A DNA stretch of 16,134 nt from Alphaproteobacteria bacterium. GTDB lineage: Bacteria; Pseudomonadota; Alphaproteobacteria; Rhizobiales; Aestuariivirgaceae. Positions 7,031 through 13,923 of the stretch are shown piece by piece. Made by a program: the position numbers and the translations under genes. Each line of letters begins with the position of its first letter. Position 1 is the first letter of the stretch. A model generated the notes under the pieces. That model was not told the DNA's origin. It did not search any database and saw only the letters and a program-made list of their open reading frames with translations. The stretch spans positions 1 to 16,134 of the forward strand of contig JAGRLX010000041.1 of assembly GCA_020441605.1 (NCBI GenBank), given 5' to 3'.

Positions 7031-8434
7031 TCACTCGACAAGGCTCACCTGCGACGCGCCGGCATTGATCGTCGGTAAAGTGGGCAGCCCGGCTGCATCG
7101 AAGTCAGCCGCCTGCCCGACATTGACCTGGCCGTTACCCTGAATGGTGATGGTGTCGGCCACGATCGAGAACTGTTTCGCCGTCGTCGACAGGTCGGTCG
7201 TGGTACCCAGGCCGTTGCCGGTCACATAGAAATTCTGCTTCGGCAGATAGATGATTCCCTCCAGATTCAGCTGCCCGCCGCCGATGACGGTGTTGGAGTA
7301 TTTCACCGAGGGCAGGACCATGGGATGCTGGGCGATGGCGAGGCCGGCGAACAAGCCGGAGGCCGGTGCCTTGATATTCAGCCCACCATTGGCGATGACG
7401 AAAAGGATGCTGTTCTGATTTCCGGTGAAGACGATGGTCACGCCGGTTCCGTTCACCACACCGCCGCCTCGGATTTCCAGGGCGCCATCCTCGATGAAAT
7501 ATGTTCCGGGGGCGAGATTGAGCGTGACGCCGTTGTCAACACGCATGCCGCCCCGATACATTCCGGGCTGCAGACCCGTCGTGCCTTTGGCGAAGGTGAG
7601 GGCCGATTTGTGGGAATAGCGGGTGACCGCGGTCCCATAGGCCGTGGCGTAGTCGGCAGCGAATTTGGCCGCCAGCGGATCCTCGAATCTGGCGCAGTTG
7701 GTCTTTGGGGTTGGCGTGAGGTTGCTGCCGGCGTAGTTGCCCTTCACACAGATCGAACTGGCCTTCACTGTCGCGTTACCGTTTTGGTAGAGCGCGTTGC
7801 TGCTGGTCGAATTGACCTGTACCGCACATTTCTCGGCCTTGATGTCAGCCGTTCCCTGAACCGAAAGGGCATTCGCCGCGCTTGGGTTGAGGGCCAGAAG
7901 ACACACATAGTTCCTGCTTCCGTCCCACCTGGCCTTGGCACTGACCGAAAGATTGATTGAATCGCTGCCACTCTTCCCATCCTGGTCGCCACCTCCGCTC
8001 TCGCTGGTTTCGGCGCCACTCTTCTTTCCCGTTGTGGCTAGCGCCACCAATGACCCTTCCACCCGCGCATCGATCTTCACCGTGATCGAGGTGTCATCGG
8101 CCTTCACCTCGGGTGTGCCGGCAACAGTCATGTCGGTCGCACCCGCCAGCGCCGTCGCAAGATACGAACTGGCAATCTGCTCACGTTCGCCGCGCTTCGC
8201 CTCGGCATCGCCGGTCAGGTTGGCAGCTGAAGCCGCGGCGAGTGCAGCCGTATCGGCCAGGGCCTGCAACTTGTCCTTCACGCGGCTCGTACGCCCATAG
8301 TCGATGGCAAGACCTGCAGCCGCGATCAAGGGAATGACGATCAACGCCGTGACCACCGACATGTTGCCGGCCTTGTTCGCGAGGAACCGCCGCGAAGCGG
8401 CGGCGGCGAGACAGGTGAAACGATGTGCACGCAC
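7031..8434 (-). CDS. TadG-like exported protein with long beta-rich domain (paralogue 2)
   Basis: 467 residues from a GTG start. Same architecture as the next gene downstream: basic N-terminus, AGNM then a membrane segment at about 24-45, AIDYGR-x-SRV, an Ala-rich helix, a Gly/Asp/Ser linker with GGDQDG near 148-153, then a long beta-rich domain. Four cysteines at 178, 203, 229 and 247 match those of paralogue 1, and the block around LYQNGNATVKA and the tail GQAADFDAAGLP are nearly identical, so the pair arose by tandem duplication. An upstream TTG at 8455 is open in frame, but GTG at 8434 has GGAGA six bases upstream and gives the expected short basic N-terminus. Likely membrane-anchored and exposed outside the cytoplasm; role unknown. 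No Tad pilus operon is visible here. Confidence 0.78.
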   Translation of the reverse strand: MRAHRFTCLAAAASRRFLANKAGNMSVVTALIVIPLIAAAGLAIDYGRTSRVKDKLQALADTAALAAASAANLTGDAEAKRGEREQIASSYLATALAGATDMTVAGTPEVKADDTSITVKIDARVEGSLVALATTGKKSGAETSESGGGDQDGKSGSDSINLSVSAKARWDGSRNYVCLLALNPSAANALSVQGTADIKAEKCAVQVNSTSSNALYQNGNATVKASSICVKGNYAGSNLTPTPKTNCARFEDPLAAKFAADYATAYGTAVTRYSHKSALTFAKGTTGLQPGMYRGGMRVDNGVTLNLAPGTYFIEDGALEIRGGGVVNGTGVTIVFTGNQNSILFVIANGGLNIKAPASGLFAGLAIAQHPMVLPSVKYSNTVIGGGQLNLEGIIYLPKQNFYVTGNGLGTTTDLSTTAKQFSIVADTITIQGNGQVNVGQAADFDAAGLPTLPTINAGASQVSLVE

Positions 8435-8440
8435 CTTGTT

Positions 8441-8445
8441 TCTCC
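8441..8445 (-). promoter_or_regulatory. Ribosome binding site deciding the GTG start at 8434
   Basis: GGAGA on the minus strand, six bases before GTG 8434. No comparable site precedes the in-frame TTG at 8455, and the ATG overlapping this motif is in another frame. Confidence 0.65.
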
Positions 8446-8465
8446 ATACAATCAATACGTGCTAT

Positions 8466-8481
8466 TTGTATAGTTATACAA
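8466..8481. promoter_or_regulatory. Operator-like inverted repeat TTGTATA-GT-TATACAA
   Basis: Perfect 7-bp arms around a 2-bp centre, inside an AT-rich island about 30 bp upstream of the GTG start of TadG-like paralogue 2. The size and symmetry suit binding by a dimeric regulator such as a GntR-type protein, and it could overlap the promoter. No regulator gene is adjacent. Confidence 0.5.
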
Positions 8482-8530
8482 TTTTTGATAGAACACAAAG
8501 AAGATTGGTTAATGCGCCACCGATTGTGCA

Positions 8531-8545
8531 GTTCCGTGCCTGTTC
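8531..8545. promoter_or_regulatory. Possible second GTTC-N7-GTTC (LexA-type) match
   Basis: Exact match to the alphaproteobacterial LexA box pattern but with a GC-rich spacer, unlike the AT-rich spacer at 13932-13946. It lies 97 bp upstream of the paralogue 2 start. About half a chance match is expected in a window this size on both strands, so support is weak. Confidence 0.2.
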
Positions 8546-8700
8546 GCTCGCTGCCTTTGCGACAGCGTTAACGTTTCGTTCCGATGTGGCGGGACGCCTG
8601 GCTCATTGATCAAGGATCGGGCGCCGCGTGCTAGCCGGACGCAATGCCAAATTCAATGCGACCTTCCGCTGGCAGCATTCGGCTGATGGTTGATCATCGT

Positions 8701-8738
8701 CCGCTGCAGGGGAATCGCGTTCCCCGCAAGGCAAGCGG
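8701..8738 (-). terminator. Candidate terminator after ETF-QO
   Basis: Directly after the ETF-QO stop codon (minus strand). An inner stem GGGGAA (8709-8714) / TTCCCC (8720-8725) with a 5-nt loop is nested within an outer CCGCT (8701-8705) / AGCGG (8734-8738) pairing. There is no T-tract, so termination may need Rho. Confidence 0.4.
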
Positions 8739-8739
8739 C

Positions 8740-10389
8740 CTACATGTTCGGGTAGTTCGGGCCTTCGCCGCCCTGCGGCACCACCCAGTTGATGTTCTGC
8801 GAGGGATCCTTGATGTCACAGGTCTTGCAGTGCACGCAATTCTGGTGGTTGATCTGGAAGCGCGGCGGCTTTCCTTCTTCCTGCACCACCTCATAGACGC
8901 CAGCCGGGCAATAGCGCTGGGCCGGCTCGTCCCACTGGGGCAGGTTTACTGAAATCGGAATGTCAGGGTTCTTCAGCTTCAGGTGGGGTGGTTCGTCTTC
9001 CTCGTGATTGGTGGCGGAGAAGGCGACATTGGTGAGCCGGTCGAAGGAAATGACCCCATCGGGCCTGGGATAGGCAATGGGACTGGCCTGGCTCGCCGGA
9101 ACCAGGGTGTCCGAGTCTTTCTTGCCATGCTTCCAGGTGCCGAGGCCGAAACCGAAGAGCTGGTTGAGCCACATGTCGAGACCGCCGAGGGCCAGCCCGC
9201 CGACCAGGCCGAGCTTGGACCACATCGGTTTCACGTTCTTCACCCGCTTCAGGTCCTGGTAGACCCAGGACTTGCGGTAGGCCTCCTCATAGGCGGCGAG
9301 TTCGTCGCCTGCCCGTCCCGCCTGGAGGGCAGCAAAGGCGGCTTCGGCCGCCATCATGCCGGTCTTCATGGCGTTGTGGCTGCCCTTGATGCGCGGCACA
9401 TTCACGAAACCGGCAGAGCAGCCAATCAGCGCGCCACCGGGAAAATACAGCTTCGGCACAGACTGGAATCCGCCCTCGGTGATGGCGCGGGCGCCATAGG
9501 CCACGCGGCGGCCGCCCTCGAGCACCTGCGCAATCAGCGGGTGATGCTTGAAACGCTGGAATTCCATATATGGGAAGAGATGCGGATTGGTGTAGTTCAG
9601 ATGCACCACGAAGCCGATCGAGACCAGATTGTCCTCGAGATGATACATGAAGCTGCCACCGCCGGTCCTGAGGCCCAGCGGCCAGCCCATGGTGTGGGTC
9701 ACCTGGCCCTGCTTGTGGTTTTCGGGCTTAACCTCCCAGAGTTCCTTCATGCCAATACCGAACTTCTGCGGCTCCCGGCCTTCGGCGAGATTGAATCTGG
9801 CGATGATCTCCTTGGCAAGCGAGCCGCGAACTCCTTCGGCGATGAAGACATATTTGCCGATGAGTTCCATGCCGGGCTGGAAGTCGGCCTTGGGCTCACC
9901 GTCCTTGCCAATGCCCATCACGCCGGCGACCACGCCCCGCACCGCTCCGTCGTCTCGGTACAGCACTTCCGAACAGGCAAAGCCGGGATAGATCTCGACG
10001 CCGAGCTCCTCGGCCTGCTGCGCCATCCAGCGGCAAACATTGCCGAGCGATACCGCATAATTGCCGTGATTGTTCATCAAGGGCGGCATCAACGCGTTGG
10101 GCAGGCGCACAGCGCCCGATGGGCCAAGCATGTAGAAGCGGTCCTCGATGACTTCGGTGTTGAGTGGTGCACCCTTCTCCTTCCAGTCGGGGATCAACTC
10201 ATTGAGTGCGACTGGATCGATCACCGCGCCCGACAGGATGTGAGCGCCCACCTCGGAGCCCTTTTCGAGCACGCAGACGCTGAGGTCGGCAGAAAGCTGC
10301 TTGAGGCGGATCGCTGCGGCAAGACCGGCAGGCCCTGCTCCGACGATCACGACATCGTATTCCATCGCCTCCCGCTGCACCTGGTCCAC
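8740..10389 (-). CDS. Electron transfer flavoprotein:ubiquinone oxidoreductase
   Basis: 549 residues, the usual length for ETF-QO, which passes electrons from ETF (fatty-acid and amino-acid dehydrogenases) to membrane ubiquinone. An FAD-binding GxGxxG lies at 17-22 (GAGPAG). The ubiquinone-proximal block IGCSAGFVNVPRIKGSHNA is present, and at the C-terminus Cys494, Cys518, Cys521 and Cys524 (C-x23-C-x2-C-x2-C) supply the 4Fe-4S ligands; the protein ends with the typical YPNM. The frame stays open to 10632, but that part lies antisense to the glycosylase gene. GTG at 10389 is preferred because AGGAG sits 7 bases upstream and the resulting REAMEYDVV start is family-like; ATG 10365 is the alternative. 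It diverges from the uracil-DNA glycosylase gene across about 80 bp. Confidence 0.95.
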   Translation of the reverse strand: MDQVQREAMEYDVVIVGAGPAGLAAAIRLKQLSADLSVCVLEKGSEVGAHILSGAVIDPVALNELIPDWKEKGAPLNTEVIEDRFYMLGPSGAVRLPNALMPPLMNNHGNYAVSLGNVCRWMAQQAEELGVEIYPGFACSEVLYRDDGAVRGVVAGVMGIGKDGEPKADFQPGMELIGKYVFIAEGVRGSLAKEIIARFNLAEGREPQKFGIGMKELWEVKPENHKQGQVTHTMGWPLGLRTGGGSFMYHLEDNLVSIGFVVHLNYTNPHLFPYMEFQRFKHHPLIAQVLEGGRRVAYGARAITEGGFQSVPKLYFPGGALIGCSAGFVNVPRIKGSHNAMKTGMMAAEAAFAALQAGRAGDELAAYEEAYRKSWVYQDLKRVKNVKPMWSKLGLVGGLALGGLDMWLNQLFGFGLGTWKHGKKDSDTLVPASQASPIAYPRPDGVISFDRLTNVAFSATNHEEDEPPHLKLKNPDIPISVNLPQWDEPAQRYCPAGVYEVVQEEGKPPRFQINHQNCVHCKTCDIKDPSQNINWVVPQGGEGPNYPNM

Positions 10390-10396
10390 AGCCCTG

Positions 10397-10401
10397 CTCC
10401 T
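10397..10401 (-). promoter_or_regulatory. Ribosome binding site supporting GTG start of ETF-QO
   Basis: AGGAG on the minus strand, seven bases before GTG 10389. It settles the start over the longer open frame running into the divergent gene. Confidence 0.6.
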
Positions 10402-10468
10402 GTCTATCACTTGCCGATGCGGGCCTTTATAGTGCGCGGCAAAGCGGAAACAAGCGACCAGTTCAGAC

Positions 10469-11284
10469 ATGCCAGAGAACCAGAGCGACATGAGACCCAG
10501 GGCTGCCGCCGCGGCCCTGCTCTGGCTGGCCGAAATGGGTGCCGAGGACATCATCGGCGAGACGCCCCAGAACCGGCTGGTGTCTCCGGCTCCGCCTTCC
10601 GCAGCACCGGTGATCCCCCCTGCTCCGGGCATGGCTGAGGCGGCCAGGCGGGTTCAGCAGCGACAGGCAAGCGCTTTGCCGCTCACGCGTGGCGCGTCCG
10701 ATTGTCAGACCCTTGAACAGATCGCCGCGGCCCTGGCGGAGTTCGATGCCTGCCCGCTGAAGAAGACAGCGACCAACCTGTGCTTCGCCGATGGCAATCC
10801 TCAGGCGCGCGTCATGCTGATCGGCGAGGCACCCGGCCGCGACGAGGATATCCAGGGCAAGCCCTTTGTCGGCCGTTCCGGGCAATTGCTCGACCGCATG
10901 CTGGCGGCAATCGGTCTGTCACGCACGGCGGAGGATCGCCAGCAGGCGGTCTTCATCACCAATGTCATCTTCTGGCGGCCGCCCGGAAACCGCACACCGA
11001 CGGAACCGGAAACCTCGATGTGCCTCCCCTTCCTGATGCGAACCATCGAGATTCAGAAGCCTGACTTCATCGTCTGCCTGGGGGCCACGCCAGCGCATCG
11101 CCTGACTGGCCGGAGCGAGGGCATTCTCAAGCTGCGCGGCAAGTGGACCCAGACTCGCATTGGCGGCCGGAACATTCCGCTGCTGCCAACGCTGCATCCC
11201 GCCTATCTCTTACGTCAACCAGCACAGAAGCGGCTGGCGTGGCGCGATCTGCTGTCTCTTCGTCAGGCTCTCGATGCCCATTGA
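10469..11284 (+). CDS. Uracil-DNA glycosylase, family 4-like
   Basis: 271 residues. Uracil-DNA glycosylases remove uracil from DNA to start base excision repair. The catalytic domain begins near residue 92, after an Ala/Pro-rich leader. Motif A is [20 protein letters not shown] (119-138), followed by [14 protein letters not shown] (164-177) and the C-terminal LHPAYLL (242-248). Classic family 4 enzymes carry four Fe-S cysteines; here Cys95 and Cys185 fit two of them, but the Cys-x2-Cys partner is Lys98 and the KCRPP cysteine is Trp169, so the cluster may be lost or differently held. Start at ATG 10469 is provisional; ATG 10490 is possible. The 3' end overlaps the LysE gene by 11 bp, suggesting coupled translation. 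It is divergent from ETF-QO. Confidence 0.88.
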   Translation: MPENQSDMRPRAAAAALLWLAEMGAEDIIGETPQNRLVSPAPPSAAPVIPPAPGMAEAARRVQQRQASALPLTRGASDCQTLEQIAAALAEFDACPLKKTATNLCFADGNPQARVMLIGEAPGRDEDIQGKPFVGRSGQLLDRMLAAIGLSRTAEDRQQAVFITNVIFWRPPGNRTPTEPETSMCLPFLMRTIEIQKPDFIVCLGATPAHRLTGRSEGILKLRGKWTQTRIGGRNIPLLPTLHPAYLLRQPAQKRLAWRDLLSLRQALDAH

Positions 11285-11900
11285 GACAGCCGATCTCCTG
11301 GTGTTCGTGTCAGCGGCGCTGATGCTCAACCTGACGCCGGGCAACGACATGATGTTCGTCCTTGGTCAATCGCTGCGTGGCGGCGTGCGGCAGGGACTGG
11401 CGGCGAGCCTCGGCATCGCTACCGGATCATTCATCCATCTCATTCTGGTCGCGTTGGGCGTTGCCGTGGTGCTGGCCCGCCATCCCGTCCTGCTCGATGC
11501 GATTCGCTATGCAGGAGCCGCCTATCTGGTGTGGATCGCTGTGCAGACCCTGCGTCATGGTGCTGTGACCTATCGTCTCGCCGGATCGCGAGGCAGTGCA
11601 CTCACTGCATGGCGCGAAGGTACTTTGGTCAATGTTCTCAATCCGAAGATCATTGTGTTCTTCTTCGCTTTCCTGCCGCCGTTCATACGGCCGGAGCATG
11701 GCTCGCCCTTGTTGCAACTGCTTATTCTCGGGCTGCTCTTCAACATCGGCGGTACACTGATCAATTTCGCAGTGTCGATTTTCGCCAGCAGGACGGCGTA
11801 CGTCCTATCGATAAATGCGCGAATATCGCGAGCATTTTCAATCGTGTCTGCGACACTTTTTCTTGTCCTCGCCGCCCGAATGATATTGGATAGGCGCTGA
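11274..11900 (+). CDS. LysE/RhtB family amino-acid exporter
   Basis: 208 residues, the typical size for this inner-membrane family that exports amino acids such as lysine, threonine, homoserine lactone or related compounds. Visible are a first membrane helix with [15 protein letters not shown] (20-34), a Gly/Ala-rich second helix and the NPK signature at 123-125 followed by a hydrophobic FFFAFLPPF stretch; about six membrane segments are expected. ATG 11274 overlaps the end of the uracil-DNA glycosylase gene by 11 bp, giving probable translational coupling. A longer in-frame reading from 11160 lies wholly inside the glycosylase gene and is not family-like. Substrate cannot be told from the sequence, and no LysR regulator adjoins it. 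Confidence 0.9.
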   Translation: MPIETADLLVFVSAALMLNLTPGNDMMFVLGQSLRGGVRQGLAASLGIATGSFIHLILVALGVAVVLARHPVLLDAIRYAGAAYLVWIAVQTLRHGAVTYRLAGSRGSALTAWREGTLVNVLNPKIIVFFFAFLPPFIRPEHGSPLLQLLILGLLFNIGGTLINFAVSIFASRTAYVLSINARISRAFSIVSATLFLVLAARMILDRR

Positions 11901-11916
11901 CATTCCTTGCGAATGT
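11900..11916 (+). terminator. Weak hairpin after LysE gene
   Basis: ACATTC / GAATGT, a 6-bp perfect stem with a 5-nt loop, begins on the last base of the LysE stop codon. It is followed by only a three-T run. A GC-rich 10-bp palindrome (GGTCGCGACC, 11925-11934) lies just beyond. Either could slow polymerase, but neither is a classical terminator. Confidence 0.3.
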
Positions 11917-11985
11917 GCTGTTTCGGTCGCGACCTGCGCGACATGGTAGTCATGTGACACTGATTAAAGAGGGACCAAGAGCGAT

Positions 11986-12516
11986 ATGGATGAGGCGCGA
12001 GCATTTATTCCGGTGCGGATTGCAATTCTCACGATTTCAAACACGCGAACCCTGGAAGACGATGTATCAGGCCAGACTCTTGCCGACCGGGTTGCCGAGG
12101 CAGGTCATGCCCTGTCTGGCCGCAAGGTCATCAAGGATGACGTCCGCGCCATCAGGCATGTCATCAGGGATTGGACCAATCGCGAAGACGTTGACGTCAT
12201 CATCACCACGGGTGGCACCGGACTCACCGGACACGATGTGACGATCGAAGCGGTAAGGCCGTTGTTCGAAAAGGAGATCGATGGGTTCGGCACCCTGTTC
12301 CATATGGTGTCGTTTCCGAAAGTTGGCACATCGACCATCCAGTCACGCGCGACCGCCGGCGTCATGAAGGGCAAATACATCTTCTGCCTGCCCGGCTCGC
12401 CAGGCGCCTGTCGTGACGGATGGGATGACATCCTGAAAGCCCAACTCGATTACCGGCATCGTCCGTGCAATTTCGTTGAGATCCTGCCGCGTCTTCAGGA
12501 GAACCTCATCACGTAA
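11986..12516 (+). CDS. moaB: Molybdenum cofactor biosynthesis protein MoaB
   Basis: 176 residues, normal for MoaB, which belongs to the MoaB/Mog family that adenylates molybdopterin in molybdenum cofactor synthesis. The core signature TTGGTGLTGHD lies at 74-84, with the acidic residue of the active site expected at Asp84; SRATAGV (120-126) and LPGSPGAC (135-142) are also in place. GAGGGA lies 11 to 12 bases before the ATG. An 85-bp gap containing a short hairpin separates it from LysE, so it may have its own promoter. No other molybdopterin genes are in the window. Confidence 0.93.
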   Translation: MDEARAFIPVRIAILTISNTRTLEDDVSGQTLADRVAEAGHALSGRKVIKDDVRAIRHVIRDWTNREDVDVIITTGGTGLTGHDVTIEAVRPLFEKEIDGFGTLFHMVSFPKVGTSTIQSRATAGVMKGKYIFCLPGSPGACRDGWDDILKAQLDYRHRPCNFVEILPRLQENLIT

Positions 12517-12540
12517 ACGCAGGGCTGTCGGATTACGTCC

Positions 12541-12576
12541 GTCACGCATCTGTGACCGTTATTGTAACACCGTTAC
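12541..12576. promoter_or_regulatory. Clustered short repeats upstream of the small secreted protein gene
   Basis: Three overlapping patterns: inverted repeat GTCAC-N6-GTGAC (12541-12556), direct repeat ACCGTTA at 12555-12561 and 12569-12575 (14-bp period), and inverted repeat GTAAC-ACC-GTTAC (12564-12576). The density in an AT-richer intergenic stretch suggests regulator binding, but no family is identified. Confidence 0.35.
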
Positions 12577-12692
12577 TTACATTTGAATTGCAGCGACGAG
12601 CCGACGCTCAACTCTTTGAACTTGCACAATTAATGTATCTCTCTCCTGTCAACGTGGTTGATTAGATTTCGGCGCAGAACGGCGTAGATATA

Positions 12693-12714
12693 GGTCATCG
12701 GAACGGCGATGACC
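12693..12714 (+). promoter_or_regulatory. 8-bp stem-loop in the leader of the small secreted protein gene
   Basis: GGTCATCG (12693-12700), six-base loop GAACGG, CGATGACC (12707-12714), a perfect stem ending 43 bases before the ATG at 12758. It could be a 5' UTR hairpin affecting RNA stability or translation, or a DNA operator. The AACGGCG in its loop repeats at 12678-12684. Confidence 0.5.
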
Positions 12715-12757
12715 GCCGCTTCAGAGACAAGATCAACACCCCCCACAGGAGACTATC

Positions 12758-12985
12758 ATGAAGAAGATCGCCCTTTCCCTCGTAACCCTGGCGGCCCTGT
12801 CGTCGGCGGCCTTCGCCTTCGAGCGCACCGATATCGATCCGCGTGATCGCAACTGGAGCTATGGATCGACGGCTGCGCCGGTCACCCTCACGTCACCCTT
12901 TGCGGTCGAACAGAGTGCCGTGCCAATGACCAATTTCGAGCGCCTCACCGAACGTTCGATCATGAACCTCGACAGCCACAACTGA
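12758..12985 (+). CDS. Small secreted protein of unknown function
   Basis: 75 residues with a textbook signal peptide: MKK, hydrophobic core, and AFA just before residue 21, leaving about 55 mature residues. The mature part begins FERTDIDPRDRNWSYG, is polar, has no cysteine and no recognised motif. AGGAGA lies five bases before the ATG, an excellent ribosome binding site suggesting strong expression. It stands alone, with a 241-bp leader/promoter region upstream containing repeats and a stem-loop, and a strong hairpin just after it. Probably periplasmic or secreted. I do not recognise the family, and no function is assigned. Confidence 0.75.
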   Translation: MKKIALSLVTLAALSSAAFAFERTDIDPRDRNWSYGSTAAPVTLTSPFAVEQSAVPMTNFERLTERSIMNLDSHN

Positions 12986-13004
12986 TTCTCCGGCGATCGC
13001 CAAT

Positions 13005-13035
13005 GAAGGGGTCGGGCCTCAGGCCCGACCCCTTC
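13005..13035. terminator. Bidirectional terminator hairpin overlapping the EamA stop codon
   Basis: Perfect 15-bp inverted repeat (13005-13019 / 13021-13035) around a single base, GC-rich core GGTCGGGCC. It lies between the convergent small secreted gene (+) and EamA gene (-). The EamA TGA (13019-13021) sits at the hairpin tip, so half the stem is coding. No T-tract follows on either strand. Confidence 0.75.
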
Positions 13036-13891
13036 CACTTCGCGGGAGCGCCACCCCGGATACAATCGCCAGCCCGAGCAGGATCACGCCGCCGCCGGTA
13101 ATTTCGGTGAGTTCGATGCTCTCACCGAGCACCAGATATGCCGTGACGATGCCAACCACGGGCATCAAAAGAATGAAGGGCGCTATCTCATCCATGCGGC
13201 ACTGTCGCAACAGGGCAAACCAGCAGAGATAGGCCAGGTAAAATCCGACCACGCCCACGAACAGCAGCATCGACCATTCAGTCATGGTTGCGCTTCGTAG
13301 CGCGTCGATCTGCCCGCGCTCGAGCAAAAGAGACGCGAGGGCCAGTTGCGGCACGCTTCCATAGGCGTTGAGCTTCAGCAGGGCGAAGCCCGAGTCCCGG
13401 CCGACACGTCGCGCCAGAACCTGGCCCAGAGCCCAGGCAAATGCGCCCGCAATCACCAGAACCGTGGGCAGGAGTTCGGGCGGCTGTGCCGGTAGGCCGA
13501 TAACCATGGCCACCCCGGCAAGCGCCACGATGGTGCCGAGGGCCTTGCGCGGGTCGAGTATCTCGCCGCCGATCAGCCAACCCAGAATCACCGCAAAGGG
13601 TACCTGCGACTGGAGCACCAGATTGGCGACCGCCGCCGGCATGCCTTTCAGGCCCCAGAACAACAATGCCCCCTGGATGGTCACGGCCAGCGCGGAAATC
13701 AGAACGATGGCGCCGACCGGGGTCTTGAGCGGCTTACGATGCGTTAACGCGAGAATCAGGGCGATCCCACCATAGATCACGAGCATCATGAATATCGGCG
13801 GGAAATGCGCCACCGCCGGTTTGGCGATGGTGAAGCCCGTTCCGAAGAACAGCGGTGGCATCAGGGCCAAGAGAATCTGGCGTCTCGTCAT
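13019..13891 (-). CDS. DMT superfamily transporter, two EamA domains
   Basis: 290 residues, the usual size for EamA/RhaT-type drug-metabolite transporters with ten membrane helices in two repeats (about 1-138 and 145-282). The N-terminal MPPLFFGTGFTIAKPA and the mid-protein AFAWALGQVLARR are the equivalent positions of the two repeats. Such proteins export metabolites, amino acids or drugs; the substrate cannot be told. The C-terminal residues PRSGRGRA are encoded within the terminator stem. Start ATG 13891 has no strong ribosome binding site. It is divergent from the radical SAM gene, and the LexA-type box lies about 40 bp upstream of its start, so shared control is possible. Confidence 0.9.
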   Translation of the reverse strand: MTRRQILLALMPPLFFGTGFTIAKPAVAHFPPIFMMLVIYGGIALILALTHRKPLKTPVGAIVLISALAVTIQGALLFWGLKGMPAAVANLVLQSQVPFAVILGWLIGGEILDPRKALGTIVALAGVAMVIGLPAQPPELLPTVLVIAGAFAWALGQVLARRVGRDSGFALLKLNAYGSVPQLALASLLLERGQIDALRSATMTEWSMLLFVGVVGFYLAYLCWFALLRQCRMDEIAPFILLMPVVGIVTAYLVLGESIELTEITGGGVILLGLAIVSGVALPRSGRGRA

Positions 13892-13923
13892 GGCAGCATC
13901 ACTGTCTCAATGGCCGAGCCGAC

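Larger units (their letters stand above)
8435..8739. other. 305-bp gene-free stretch upstream of TadG-like paralogue 2
   Basis: Between the paralogue 2 start and the ETF-QO stop. The part nearest paralogue 2 (about 8450-8515) is strikingly AT-rich for this genome and holds a palindrome; a GTTC-N7-GTTC match lies at 8531-8545, and a candidate ETF-QO terminator at 8701-8738. No small ORF with a ribosome binding site is seen. Confidence 0.7.

Noticed and set aside
8701..8738. Nested hairpin considered as a small RNA gene
   Set aside because: Its place right after the ETF-QO stop makes a terminator the simpler reading, and no promoter for a separate RNA is seen.
10390..10632. N-terminal extension of ETF-QO by 81 residues
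   Set aside because: It would lie antisense to the glycosylase coding region, has no homology features, and a GTG with a good ribosome binding site gives the standard length.
8983..10638. 551-codon open frame on the plus strand opposite ETF-QO
   Set aside because: It is the antisense of a well-supported gene in high-GC DNA, shows no family motif, and its composition is that of a reverse-frame shadow.
11160..11273. 38-residue N-terminal extension of the LysE exporter
   Set aside because: It lies entirely within the glycosylase gene in another frame; the ATG at 11274 gives the standard family start.
12700..12725. GGAAC resembling an EcfG general-stress sigma -35
   Set aside because: No CGTT-like -10 occurs at the required distance; the GGAAC is part of the stem-loop region.
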